In this document: one piece after another, positions 26,596 through 33,759 of the stretch | Layout: the number at the start of each line of letters is the position of its first letter | Position numbering within the stretch: the stretch's first letter is position 1 | Origin: Prorocentrum cordatum | Taxonomy: Eukaryota > Sar > Dinophyceae > Prorocentrales > Prorocentraceae | Reading direction: 5' to 3' | Assembly: GCA_963575745.1 (NCBI GenBank) | Contig: CAUYUJ010003891.1 | Span: forward strand, 585,693 to 649,692 | DNA: 64,000 bases | Notes under the pieces: model-generated | Seen by the model: only the letters and a program-made list of their open reading frames with translations | Told to the model about the DNA's origin: nothing | Database searches by the model: none | Translations under genes and position numbers: made by a program

Positions 26596-27443
26596 GAACG
26601 CGTGTGGAGACTGAAGCCACTGAGCACTCTGTCAGTAGCACTCTCCATGCGCCTCAACCACGTGTCATTGACCGTCACCGTAGGTGGTGCTGACGTAGCA
26701 GGTGTACCTGCATTGTTAGCGGTCTCTGCTACCAGTGGCATAGGCGCGTCTTCAGCAAGTGTCCCTGCAGGGGCGGTGGCCTCCGTCACTAGCCCCGCGC
26801 TGGCTGATGAAGCAGGTTGTCCCGCTGGTGTCGTTGTTGAGACTACCGCATTGCCCGTCATCATCGCCGTGGCGCGGTTGAGCTCCCCACGGAGGTCCCT
26901 GAGTTCGTTCGCCCCTCGGAGTATATCTCCATGGCGGTCGAGTGACTCCTGATCTCTGGCGAGGGCGTAGTGGAACTCGGCTGTGATCAAGCCAACACCC
27001 CTGCATATGGGGCAGGGGCCTCGCTCAGTTGCGGAACCTTCCATGTTCTCAGCCAACTGTCTATCCACATGAGCACGTGCAACTCGATCCCAGCATTGCG
27101 CGTGGAATATGTGCCCGCGCTGGAGCCTCCAGACTTTGTCGCGGTTCATGAAATGGTCCTGGCATCTGGCACACTTGTTGAAATCGCCGTCAATGATGAT
27201 GGCCGGTGTCGCCGATGGCCTGATGCGCGTCTGACGCTCCAGAGTGGTCTCGCCAGCTTCGTATCGAATCGGTGAAACAGTCGGTAGCTGCATTGCTGCA
27301 AGCGTGGCTGGACTGATCGCAGGTGTCCCTGCTGTATTGGACGTAGCAGGTTGCCCCGCACGGCTCGCATCTGTGAGCCTGACGCTCCTGGTTGCGACGC
27401 TGGCGGGCAGACAGCATCGCCATGTTAAACTGCTGCGCCTCAT
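26541..27443 (-). CDS. RING-H2-like zinc finger in the retroelement polyprotein
   Basis: Residues 91-94 are CARC, 110-117 GHIFHAQC and 144-147 CPIC. This is the RING-H2 order C-x2-C ... [C]-x-H-x2-H-x2-C ... C-x2-C, except that the third Cys, expected just before GHIFH, is Arg (LQRGH). Before and after are linkers with AGxPA repeats (AGQPA, AGTPA, AGQPA, AGTLA, AGTPA). RING-H2 fingers usually recruit ubiquitin-conjugating enzymes. Whether this one could do so without the third Cys is doubtful. It lies between the Tpt1-like domain and protease. Confidence 0.6.
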   Translation of the reverse strand: MRRSSLTWRCCLPASVATRSVRLTDASRAGQPATSNTAGTPAISPATLAAMQLPTVSPIRYEAGETTLERQTRIRPSATPAIIIDGDFNKCARCQDHFMNRDKVWRLQRGHIFHAQCWDRVARAHVDRQLAENMEGSATERGPCPICRGVGLITAEFHYALARDQESLDRHGDILRGANELRDLRGELNRATAMMTGNAVVSTTTPAGQPASSASAGLVTEATAPAGTLAEDAPMPLVAETANNAGTPATSAPPTVTVNDTWLRRMESATDRVLSGFSLHTRSCHMGETFVHAISVGQRA

Positions 27444-28020
27444 GGATGGCTAGGATCTCAGGGCGCAGTCCTCCCATGGACGATGGCACTACTAGGCCTG
27501 GGGCCTGTCGCTGCACATATTGGTCCATGGGGGCGCCAGATACCCGTAGCACGGGATCTGGCCTGGCACGCCTGATGTATACCCTGAGCCACGCGTCAGC
27601 TGAGACTGGTAGAAGTCGTCGGCCGTCGCCCGAACATACGGGTTTTCGGGCTGCGCCCCACTCGGGGAGAAGGTAGTCCATTGGTGCTGCTGTAAGACGG
27701 TCAACAACCGTTACATCGCATGTCGGATAACTGAAAAATGCTGGCACGTATCCGAACCGATTGGGGTTGTCCTGTGATGGATTTGGATCAGGAACATACT
27801 CCCACGGCGGCGTCCAGTTGGCGCTAGGGAGGTCAATGCCATCCCTACGGATGCTCTGAGCGGCTTCACGCATCTGCCGGTACATCGATTCTTGCTGACC
27901 GACCAAGCTCTCGGTTCTCTGTACAGCATAGTGGTCAGGAAAAGCAGGTTGCGCCGCATGTGGACGTGGCGATGCTAATGGCGATGTCGCCTGAAATGCC
28001 TGATAGAGCTGCGGGTCCAT
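27190..28020 (-). CDS. Unrecognised polyprotein segment
   Basis: Residues 1-195 look like structured or Pro-rich protein (YRQMREAAQSIRRDGIDLPS; RFGYVPAFFSYPTCDVTVVD; AWLRVYIRRARPDPVLRVSG). AAQPA at 27,944-27,957 is a diverged AGxPA site. The final ~60 residues are out of phase, as the same DNA in the other frame encodes the start of the RING segment with AGQPA and AGTPA. No family is recognised. Confidence 0.45.
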   Translation of the reverse strand: MDPQLYQAFQATSPLASPRPHAAQPAFPDHYAVQRTESLVGQQESMYRQMREAAQSIRRDGIDLPSANWTPPWEYVPDPNPSQDNPNRFGYVPAFFSYPTCDVTVVDRLTAAPMDYLLPEWGAARKPVCSGDGRRLLPVSADAWLRVYIRRARPDPVLRVSGAPMDQYVQRQAPGLVVPSSMGGLRPEILAIHEAQQFNMAMLSARQRRNQERQAHRCEPCGATCYVQYSRDTCDQSSHACSNAATDCFTDSIRSWRDHSGASDAHQAIGDTGHHH

Positions 28021-28421
28021 TCGAATGCGTTGGAGCCTCGCCTGTAGGCTGTTGGTGCTCCCAGCACTCTGGAGTACCGAATGGATGGGTGGCTCTGCTC
28101 ATTGGAGCAAATGAAGCGGGTTGCCCTGCGGGTGCTGGCAGCTGCTGCACATGAGCACGCCACGGGCCGCTGGCGCACAGCGTGTCGGAGGGCGTAATGC
28201 CACTTGAAGTAATACCTGTCACATCAGCATTCTGAGCCTCTATCCATGATCCACCAGATCCCCCTGCAGGTGTCCCCGCTTGCTACGCGTCCTGCATCAT
28301 GAGCGCTGTTGAAAAAATCGACTTCCTGAATGGAGGCCCGTTCGGGACACTTCAGATTGTAGGGGGTCTTTGGGATGAACCAATCTCTCAAAGATGATGC
28401 GTCATTCCGGTATTCGTACAT
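27935..28421 (-). CDS. Linker fragments with AGxPA repeats
   Basis: Two short frames (27,935-28,222 and 28,224-28,421) carry AGQPASF (28,116-28,129) and AGTPA-coding sequence (28,266-28,279). The peptides are otherwise unremarkable (NLKCPERASIQEVDFFNSAH). They join the Tpt1-like domain to the segment at 27,190-28,020. Confidence 0.35.
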
Positions 28422-28471
28422 GTTTTCGATAGAAATATTACCACCTTGCTACGGCTGATACCTTGCAGGTA

Positions 28472-28870
28472 TCAGGGACTGACCCATATATGTCCCACAG
28501 GGTTGTACCTGCAATATTCGTTGGGCAGAATACCTATGAGCTGAACGATATGGGTCGGGGGAATTCTGCCGTCACGGCCTGCTGACATTATGATGCCATT
28601 TGCTGAGCGCCAAATCGGCATGTTGTCCCGAAGCAGGTTCTTCAAGCTAACCAAGTCCAGCACCTCGGAATCAACGAGCAGACCGGACTGGATTCGATTA
28701 TGACCAGGAAGGCATGGGCAACCATGTACCAACTGTCTGCCCCTCTTCTTGCGGGCGTCGTCGGCGCGGCATGACAATCCGACGCTAAGTATGTTGGGGG
28801 TATTTTTCCACTGGATACCACGAATGGAATAACAAGGTGCACCTGGAACGGTCAATTCCGTAATTCTCAT
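28472..28870 (-). CDS. Tpt1/KptA-like RNA 2'-phosphotransferase domain, C-terminal lobe
   Basis: Tpt1/KptA removes a 2'-phosphate from RNA using NAD+. This 132-residue frame matches the second lobe in order. SIRGIQWKNTPNILSVGLSC (14-33) stands for the HGTxxxxWxxIxxxGL region, RGRQLVHG (43-50) for the R-x-H-V/I-H strand, and LPGHNRIQSGLLVDSEVL (54-71) for the LPGDxxVISGMRxxCEV segment. Then PIWRSANGIIMSAGRDGRIP (86-105) is the RSANGVIL signature followed by G-x-D-G-x-x-P. The RSANG Arg is a conserved catalytic residue. The HGT triplet itself has changed (IRG). The first lobe lies just upstream at 28,871-29,275. Confidence 0.8.
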   Translation of the reverse strand: MRITELTVPGAPCYSIRGIQWKNTPNILSVGLSCRADDARKKRGRQLVHGCPCLPGHNRIQSGLLVDSEVLDLVSLKNLLRDNMPIWRSANGIIMSAGRDGRIPPTHIVQLIGILPNEYCRYNPVGHIWVSP

Positions 28871-29476
28871 TTACACTGATTCAGGGCACCACAGCCCAGG
28901 GCTGCTATGTCCGTTACTTTGACGGATGCAGCGCGCGTCGTGCGACTCGGAGGTGTACTTGCACTTCTTGAGCTGCAGCCTGTTCTTCTGCATTCCAGTG
29001 TGATCGACCATGCCAATCAGGTCCAGCACAGCTAAAGCCTGGCATGCCCAGTGTTGGTTACTGAGCTTCTGGCGCGCAGTCTCCAGGCACTGGCGATGAT
29101 AATTCTCATATCCTTCAGCTGGCCAGTGGCCGAGCCACTGCGACAACTCAGCCCATCCATCGCATTCATCGCAGGATGATGCTCCCCGCAGAAATCCGTC
29201 AGAAAGACAACCTTTTATGAAAAGCTTTGTGACGAAGGGCAGTCGTAAGCCACTCTGAAATTTGACGCTGTTGGTCGTGGCTGAACGTTGGCTTTCTGGT
29301 ACCTTCTGCTTCGAAGATCCCAATAAAATATTCCTTTGCAGAATCGTGCGTGAGTGCCGGGCGTTTACGCAGAAAGTTGCGCACTGTCTGGCGCGCATGT
29401 GCGTCCTGGTCATAGTGAACGGCGGTGTCCACGAGGTCGCACTGCGCCGACATGTATCGATCAGACCCGTCATCAA
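28871..29476 (-). CDS. Tpt1/KptA-like domain, N-terminal lobe
   Basis: The useful part is from ~29,200 down. DECDGWAELSQWLGHW matches the D-G-x-x-x-L-x-x-L helix, KNRLQLKKCKYTSESHDARC the K-x-R-F-x-L strand, and IRQSNGHSSPGL the family signature IRAxQGHS with the catalytic His. The opening helix, ISEWLTTALRHKAF with the catalytic LRH Arg, is in the adjacent frame at 29,210-29,260. The first ~85 residues here are the out-of-phase shadow of that frame. The two lobes are separated only by a stop at ~28,871. In the intact element they were presumably continuous, as part of the polyprotein. Confidence 0.75.
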   Translation of the reverse strand: MMTGLIDTCRRSATSWTPPFTMTRTHMRARQCATFCVNARHSRTILQRNILLGSSKQKVPESQRSATTNSVKFQSGLRLPFVTKLFIKGCLSDGFLRGASSCDECDGWAELSQWLGHWPAEGYENYHRQCLETARQKLSNQHWACQALAVLDLIGMVDHTGMQKNRLQLKKCKYTSESHDARCIRQSNGHSSPGLWCPESV

Positions 29477-30191
29477 TCTGAGGATGATATGCTGGGTTGA
29501 TCTTCATACGATTGGACGTGCGCAACTTGCCCCAGCACTCTCGGCATTCCACGGGCATCTCCAACGCGAGGGCAGGTTGCCCTGCAGAACTCTGAGCAGG
29601 TTGCCCCGCGGAAATCTGAGCAGGTTGCCCCGCTGGACGCTGAGCTGCCACTGATGCAGCAGGTGCCGGCGCGTTCGCCGCCGATATGGCAGGGCCAGCA
29701 GTTCGCCTGGGCGTCCGAGGAGTTCCTGTCGGGGTACTGATGTTGAAATCCTGGCGTTTCTTCTCCTTGATCTTGTAGGACTCGACTGTCTTATCTTTGG
29801 GAGCCATTCCTGGTGCCGTCGATGAGGTTGCCAGTGGCCTTTCAGTACCGCGCCTTGTTGAGGAAGCATCCCCTGTTCGTCTTTCCAGCGAGGGCACCCG
29901 GCCTTTCCTGTGCGTCCGACCTGGGGTGGGGCCGCGGCGTGGCACAGGTTCCTTTGGAGTAGGAGTACTGGTGCCTTGAAATGCAGCTGCCGCGGCAGCC
30001 GCTGCTGGTCCTCTGGATCGACGTCGGTCAGCAGGTTGCCCCGCATATCGCTGATGTTTACTGTCTCCAGGGTTAGGGCCATCTGGGATCTTCCATTTCT
30101 TCCTTTTAGGTCTGAACTGATCAGGGCCAAGCGATGGACTTAATGAATCCGAAGATGGAGGAACATCGATAGGCGCCTCTGGCTTCGGCAT
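29199..30191 (-). CDS. Polyprotein segment leading into the Tpt1-like domain
   Basis: Residues ~1-185 are Pro/Arg/Ala-rich with an Ala8 tract. Residues ~185-215 hold three AGQPA repeats at 24-bp spacing (29,572, 29,596, 29,620). From ~218 the sequence is compact: ECRECWGKLRTSNRMKINPA, CDLVDTAVHYDQDAHARQT, then FLRKRPALTHDSAKEYFIG. It ends with QRQISEWLTTALRHKAFHKR, the first helix of the Tpt1/KptA fold. The ECREC pair may bind zinc. I do not recognise the segment between the repeats and the Tpt1 helix. Confidence 0.6.
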   Translation of the reverse strand: MPKPEAPIDVPPSSDSLSPSLGPDQFRPKRKKWKIPDGPNPGDSKHQRYAGQPADRRRSRGPAAAAAAAAFQGTSTPTPKEPVPRRGPTPGRTHRKGRVPSLERRTGDASSTRRGTERPLATSSTAPGMAPKDKTVESYKIKEKKRQDFNISTPTGTPRTPRRTAGPAISAANAPAPAASVAAQRPAGQPAQISAGQPAQSSAGQPALALEMPVECRECWGKLRTSNRMKINPAYHPQIDDGSDRYMSAQCDLVDTAVHYDQDAHARQTVRNFLRKRPALTHDSAKEYFIGIFEAEGTRKPTFSHDQQRQISEWLTTALRHKAFHKRLSF

Positions 30192-30553
30192 GGGAGCTGC
30201 CTTAGCCGCGGCCCCTGCGCCGGCGCCCCTGATCCAAATCGCGCGGGGCCCCGGTCAGGGTTCAATGCGCGACCATCTGGCGTTCTGAGGGCCAGGTTCT
30301 TAATTGTGGTCTTGTGTTTTCCTGAGAGAAGGTGCGTGGTGGCGCTGCGTGTTTCTACGGTGCTTGTCTTTATCCAGCCTGCACCTTCAGCGCGGTAGGC
30401 AATCTCACTATCAGGGAAGAGGTCCATCGTTTCAAAAACAACGTACTTGGGCTCAGTCGGAACGTTCGTCTGCCACGCGGCGTCCGCAACGCCAGAATCG
30501 TCCGACGCGTGCCCTTCAGGGGGCGCGTCCGCGGGGTCAACTTCTTCGGCCAT
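30140..30553 (-). CDS. Acidic polyprotein segment, unrecognised
   Basis: The frame starts acidic (EEVDPADAPPEGHASDD) and continues with EPKYVVFETMDLFPDSEIAY and HKTTIKNLALRTPDGRALNP. The last ~40 residues are out of phase. It is an unrecognised part of the gag-pol polyprotein. Confidence 0.4.
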   Translation of the reverse strand: MAEEVDPADAPPEGHASDDSGVADAAWQTNVPTEPKYVVFETMDLFPDSEIAYRAEGAGWIKTSTVETRSATTHLLSGKHKTTIKNLALRTPDGRALNPDRGPARFGSGAPAQGPRLRQLPCRSQRRLSMFLHLRIH

Positions 30554-30592
30554 CTCATCATCTTCATATTCGTCACCTTCTTGTTGATCATA

Positions 30593-31087
30593 TTATTCTT
30601 CTGATCTGTGATCAGCAGGTTTCCCTGCGTGCCAATCGCGATTGAACTGCGCCAAATGATGAAGAGGAGACATGCTCTTCCACATGAGGTTTGTTCGGGC
30701 TATTTCATTAGCTGCGGCGTGGTCGTAGTAGCTCTCCGTCAGCTGATCCCCATATGGCGTTGTAATGGGGTCGTCGCAGTGACCCCAACCATCACCATGA
30801 GACCAAACCCGCGGTGTCTTCTCAAAGTTCGGGCTTCTTGATGGGCGTCTCATGGGGCAGCCGAGCCTGTGGTCAGCAAATTCGGGGCATGAGCAACGCA
30901 CGTTTCTGTAGAGCTTTCGTTCCTCGATGATAGCCCTCTTGCGGTTGCGCGTGGCCATCTTATTTTGTGATTTAACAGGTCCTGTCCTTTTCGAGCGCGT
31001 ATTCTTGCCTTGTTCATCTCGTTGAACATTGCGAGGGGAATGCCAGTGGCGATCTGATGATCGGTCCAACCATGGGCCAAATAGCAT
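30593..31087 (-). CDS. Polyprotein segment with Cys cluster
   Basis: From ~residue 43 the frame reads MATRNRKRAIIEERKLYRNV, then RCSCPEFADHRLGCPMR (C-x-C-x8-C) and a His/Trp-rich SHGDGWGHCDD. The end holds HAGKPADH (AGKPA at 30,615-30,628). The Cys/His residues could bind a metal, but the spacing matches no family I know. Confidence 0.4.
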   Translation of the reverse strand: MLFGPWLDRSSDRHWHSPRNVQRDEQGKNTRSKRTGPVKSQNKMATRNRKRAIIEERKLYRNVRCSCPEFADHRLGCPMRRPSRSPNFEKTPRVWSHGDGWGHCDDPITTPYGDQLTESYYDHAAANEIARTNLMWKSMSPLHHLAQFNRDWHAGKPADHRSEE

Positions 31088-31857
31088 CCCATCTTTTCTG
31101 GGGGCACGCGCTGACGAGCCAATCCAACTTCTGCGTAGCCAGTGAGGCGCTGGATTCCGCCCTCTGGATATTCTTCTCGCGGTTGATCACCTTGAGGCGG
31201 GTGCCCCCGCAAGCGCCCCCTCCTCGGGGGAGCGGCCGGTCTGTTGGCCCGCCATGGCGGGGCCTTTGGAGCCCCCACATCAGGAAGATGAGGGCGCTGA
31301 AGACCGCTAGAGCGAGCGCCGCTGGAGCGGGCGCGCGTGCGATCAGGTGAGCGACTGGGGGTCCGACCGCGACGTATCATGCGGTCGCTATCTTCCCATT
31401 GTTCGCCCTCGTCGTCGTCGCGATGCTTCTTCCTCCAGAACTGGCGGCTTGCCGATCGCCTCTGGCGGCTCATGGGCCGGTCTGAAGCAACAAGAGTATA
31501 TTGAAATTCTTCATTATGACCAAGCTCATATTGAATACGCCCAGATAGATCACCAGCGTCTCGCGGGTTTCCCCGCAAAATATCACCATCACTAAATTCC
31601 ATATCTGTCGGAAGTCCAACAACCCGAGGATAGAGCATCGACTGCAATTCCTCGTCTGTTGCAGGAATGGTAACTTCTGAATCCGCGGGTGCCCCCGCCG
31701 CGTCAGCATCTCCTTCGGCGGGCATGTGGGAGCTCTCGACATATTCGATATCTGCAGGTTGCCCCCCGCGATGGGCATGCCCAGCCATTCTGCCAGATCG
31801 ACGTCGCCGTCGGCGTAATTCTCGAAGGCCATGCTGGCGCTGAGATCTGGCGGCCAT
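30850..31857 (-). CDS. Arg-rich polyprotein segment, unrecognised
   Basis: Residues 1-145 are basic then acidic, with GGQPA and AGAPA (31,754 and 31,685). Residues ~140-235 are Arg/Ser/Pro-rich (RGRTPSRSPDRTRARSSGAR), typical of RNA-binding low complexity. Residues ~245-290 (YAEVGLARQRVPPEKMGCYL; HGWTDHQIATGIPLAMFNEM) look structured. The palindromes at 31,563 and 31,197 encode AGxPA only in other frames, so this frame is probably wrong in those two places and at least two indels have occurred. Confidence 0.45.
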   Translation of the reverse strand: MAARSQRQHGLRELRRRRRRSGRMAGHAHRGGQPADIEYVESSHMPAEGDADAAGAPADSEVTIPATDEELQSMLYPRVVGLPTDMEFSDGDILRGNPRDAGDLSGRIQYELGHNEEFQYTLVASDRPMSRQRRSASRQFWRKKHRDDDEGEQWEDSDRMIRRGRTPSRSPDRTRARSSGARSSGLQRPHLPDVGAPKAPPWRANRPAAPPRRGRLRGHPPQGDQPREEYPEGGIQRLTGYAEVGLARQRVPPEKMGCYLAHGWTDHQIATGIPLAMFNEMNKARIRARKGQDLLNHKIRWPRATARGLSSRNESSTETCVAHAPNLLTTGSAAP

Positions 31858-31895
31858 GAAATTAACACTTGTGGCTGAGCTATCGGCAGGGCCAG

Positions 31896-32132
31896 TTAAA
31901 AGAGACCCCCAGTCAACAAACTGAATGTCGGAAAATCGGAATCTGTTTGAGCCAAATGCATTGACGGACCCCTGCCTCTTCCATCACCTTGAGGGCGCTC
32001 GCGTCGGAAATGCTGCGTGCTGTGGCACGCGTCGCACTCCATAGTTTCACCGCTGGCATCCTTTGGATTTCCCCGTCGCCCTTTGCCTTTGCCCGATGTA
32101 TGCCTGTGGTTTCTGCCAGCACCTAAGAACAT
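31896..32132 (-). CDS. Gag nucleocapsid zinc knuckle
   Basis: After a basic stretch (HTSGKGKGRRGNP) residues ~33-46 read CDACHSTQHFRRER, a CX2CX4HX4C knuckle with the last Cys changed to Arg. Nucleocapsid knuckles bind the genomic RNA during packaging. The segment follows Lys/Arg-rich coding at 32,230-32,350 and ends the Gag part of the polyprotein. The loss of one ligand fits the general decay of this copy. Confidence 0.7.
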   Translation of the reverse strand: MFLGAGRNHRHTSGKGKGRRGNPKDASGETMECDACHSTQHFRRERPQGDGRGRGPSMHLAQTDSDFPTFSLLTGGLF

Positions 32133-32357
32133 TTCTTCCTACTGAGGTTCAGTAAGACGCTAAGAAAGCTAGTGTGCCTCTACGATGCAATCGCCGACGC
32201 TTACCTCTACCCCTACTTCGACCTGTGCCTTTTCTTTTTTATTTTTTTTGTTTTTGTTTCTTCTTTTTTTTTTTGTTTTGCAATCTTCGCGCGATGCGCC
32301 TTACCTTTCGGACTGGTTCTTCATGGATCCGCCAGCGACGCTTGTGTTTTTGATAGC

Positions 32358-32902
32358 CTAAAATAGCCATCGCGCTTGTTGCTCTTCAGTAAGATACGTA
32401 GGCATATCAGAGTAATCGAGGGCTGTAGCCTCGCCATTTGAAGACGCATCGGTATCGTCACCGGCGTCGAAGTCGGACTCGGCGGGTTGCCCCACTGAGC
32501 CCATTAGGGCCATGGCTTGCATGGGGCAAACCGCATCGGGCGGCCCCCAAAGCCTGGCCCAGGAGTCTTGCGACCCCGAGGCCGATCCACCACTCTGGGC
32601 CAACAGTGTAGTGGTCTCAGTTGGTTGTGGATCATCATTCCAGACGTTGTTGGCGGGCTGCCCTGCGTTAGCCTCCACGTGGAAGGTTTCGATTCGGTGA
32701 CCGTGACTGAAGATGCCACCAGTATTGCCGGGGTTCTCTCAGCACTGTGAGCAGATGACCTCATGCGTTCATGTAGAGCGTCAATTTGTTGTTGGTCTCT
32801 CGGCATGCGGTAGTTTAGAGGCTGCAGGAATTGTTGTGCACGCGATGTCCCCACTCCAAAAGCTCTGAATATAATCGCTGTTAGGCTTTGGAAGTTGGGC
32901 AT
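32358..32902 (-). CDS. Gag middle region (two overlapping frames)
   Basis: Frame 32,504-32,902 begins MPNFQSLTAIIFRAFGVGTS and continues RMPRDQQQIDALHERMRSSA. Frame 32,358-32,678 carries NAGQPANN and VGQPAES and an acidic end (DDTDASSNGEATALDYSDMP). A similar segment (GNFQLLFASLLRALRVPPHE) occurs in the second gag at 44 kb, which supports it as conserved Gag. A frame change lies near 32,700. Confidence 0.6.
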
Positions 32903-32926
32903 GTTGAAGCCGGCTGTTTCAACTTC

Positions 32927-33676
32927 TTAGCGGGCTATCTGAAACCGTGCTAAAGTCTGGCCGATGCGTTCTCCCGCATGGACTCGGAAATCAATGAGGG
33001 CCGTGCCAGAGTTGAGTTGGCGCTCCTCTTCTAAGTTCTCGAATTTCGTCCTTAAGATGAACATGATGTAGGCGGCGCCGTCAGTATGGCGGCCACCTAT
33101 GTTGACGCCGACGTTGATAACTGCTGGAGGAACTCTCATGGATATGGTCCTTGCGAGACCTCCCAAACCTCGCCGCAGAGCTGCAGCTTGCTGGGAGGGC
33201 GTCATATTGCCTGTGGTCACGTTGATCCAGGCATGTACTTCGCGGACGAATTCGCGAAAAGGTACTAGACCGGCTGGGTTCCACTGAGGTCCGGTCGTTC
33301 TTGTGTCGTCTCCGCCACGCATATGTCCTACCGCACACCCGATAGCGACCCATTCGAGCCCAAAGATAGTAACACCAATCCAATGACCTCGTAGGTCGGA
33401 GTCGGATGTAGTCGGTTGGGAATTCCGTTGGGTAGTCGTAAGTCTGCGTGGGGTTGGAGGCGGCAGCATTTCATACCGCATGTTCCCATGCATTGAATAT
33501 TCGAAGATATTTCCCATGTGAATAAGCGGGTGGACTTCAGGAGTGTAGAAGCGCAGGGATGTAGGATGTAAGTAAGAGACCTCCGCCTGAGCAGAGGTAT
33601 CGCTGCAAGTGTCCTTGCGGTATTGCGAAACTATATACATTCCTCCGCGCAAACCCACTGCACCCTGATGTTCCAC
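32927..33676 (-). CDS. Gag capsid-like protein of the copia element
   Basis: This 249-residue frame is the first long one after the 5' LTR and primer-binding site. Residues ~95-130 (HWIGVTIFGLEWVAIGCAVG) and ~140-235 (VPFREFVREVHAWINVTTGN; MTPSQQAAALRRGLGGLART; GTALIDFRVHAGERIGQTLA) form a helical block. The decayed second gag at 44.0-44.7 kb keeps the same order: FREIHARLN, MIPSQQVAVMQR...GLAR, LMDFHAMPSECIG. This internal match, rather than any database, is my evidence for Gag. Only a short stretch lies between its start and the LTR, with an in-frame candidate start further upstream at 33,888. Confidence 0.7.
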   Translation of the reverse strand: MEHQGAVGLRGGMYIVSQYRKDTCSDTSAQAEVSYLHPTSLRFYTPEVHPLIHMGNIFEYSMHGNMRYEMLPPPTPRRLTTTQRNSQPTTSDSDLRGHWIGVTIFGLEWVAIGCAVGHMRGGDDTRTTGPQWNPAGLVPFREFVREVHAWINVTTGNMTPSQQAAALRRGLGGLARTISMRVPPAVINVGVNIGGRHTDGAAYIMFILRTKFENLEEERQLNSGTALIDFRVHAGERIGQTLARFQIAR

Positions 33677-33727
33677 CGCGTCCGTAGTCCACCAGATAGT
33701 GCCGTGGATGGTGACGAGTAAAACGAG

Positions 33728-33759
33728 AGCTGGCCACCATAGGCCAGCTCCGCAACCAA
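33728..33759 (-). promoter_or_regulatory. Primer-binding site and overlapping hairpin
   Basis: On the coding strand the 5' LTR ends CAAACT and is followed at once by TGGTTGCGGAGCTGGCC (33,743-33,759), with the TGG expected to pair with a tRNA 3' CCA. Bases 33,728-33,751 form a perfect 9-bp hairpin (gagctggcc / ggccagctc, 6-base loop) overlapping it. The tRNA identity is not assigned. Confidence 0.65.

Larger units (their letters stand above)
22387..32666 (-). repeat. Scattered 14-bp palindromes, all encoding AGxPA
   Basis: About 26 sites of the form GCRGG-NNNN-CCYGC (5-bp stem, 4-base loop) lie in the upstream part of the copia polyprotein. Starts: 22387, 22495, 23755, 25337, 25602, 25938, 26698, 26755, 26812, 27319, 27346, 27944, 28116, 28266, 29572, 29596, 29620, 29659, 30031, 30615, 31197, 31563, 31685, 31754, 32482, 32653 (26755 and 29659 are degenerate; 31754 is 16 bp). 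In the coding direction each reads Ala-Gly-x-Pro-Ala. None occurs in the core integrase, RT or RNase H, and none was seen elsewhere in the window. Confidence 0.85.

Noticed and set aside
29572-29633. Three equally spaced short palindromes resembling a CRISPR array
   Set aside because: The spacing is 24 bp with 10-base gaps, they are in frame and encode AGQPA, and similar single copies are scattered over 10 kb.
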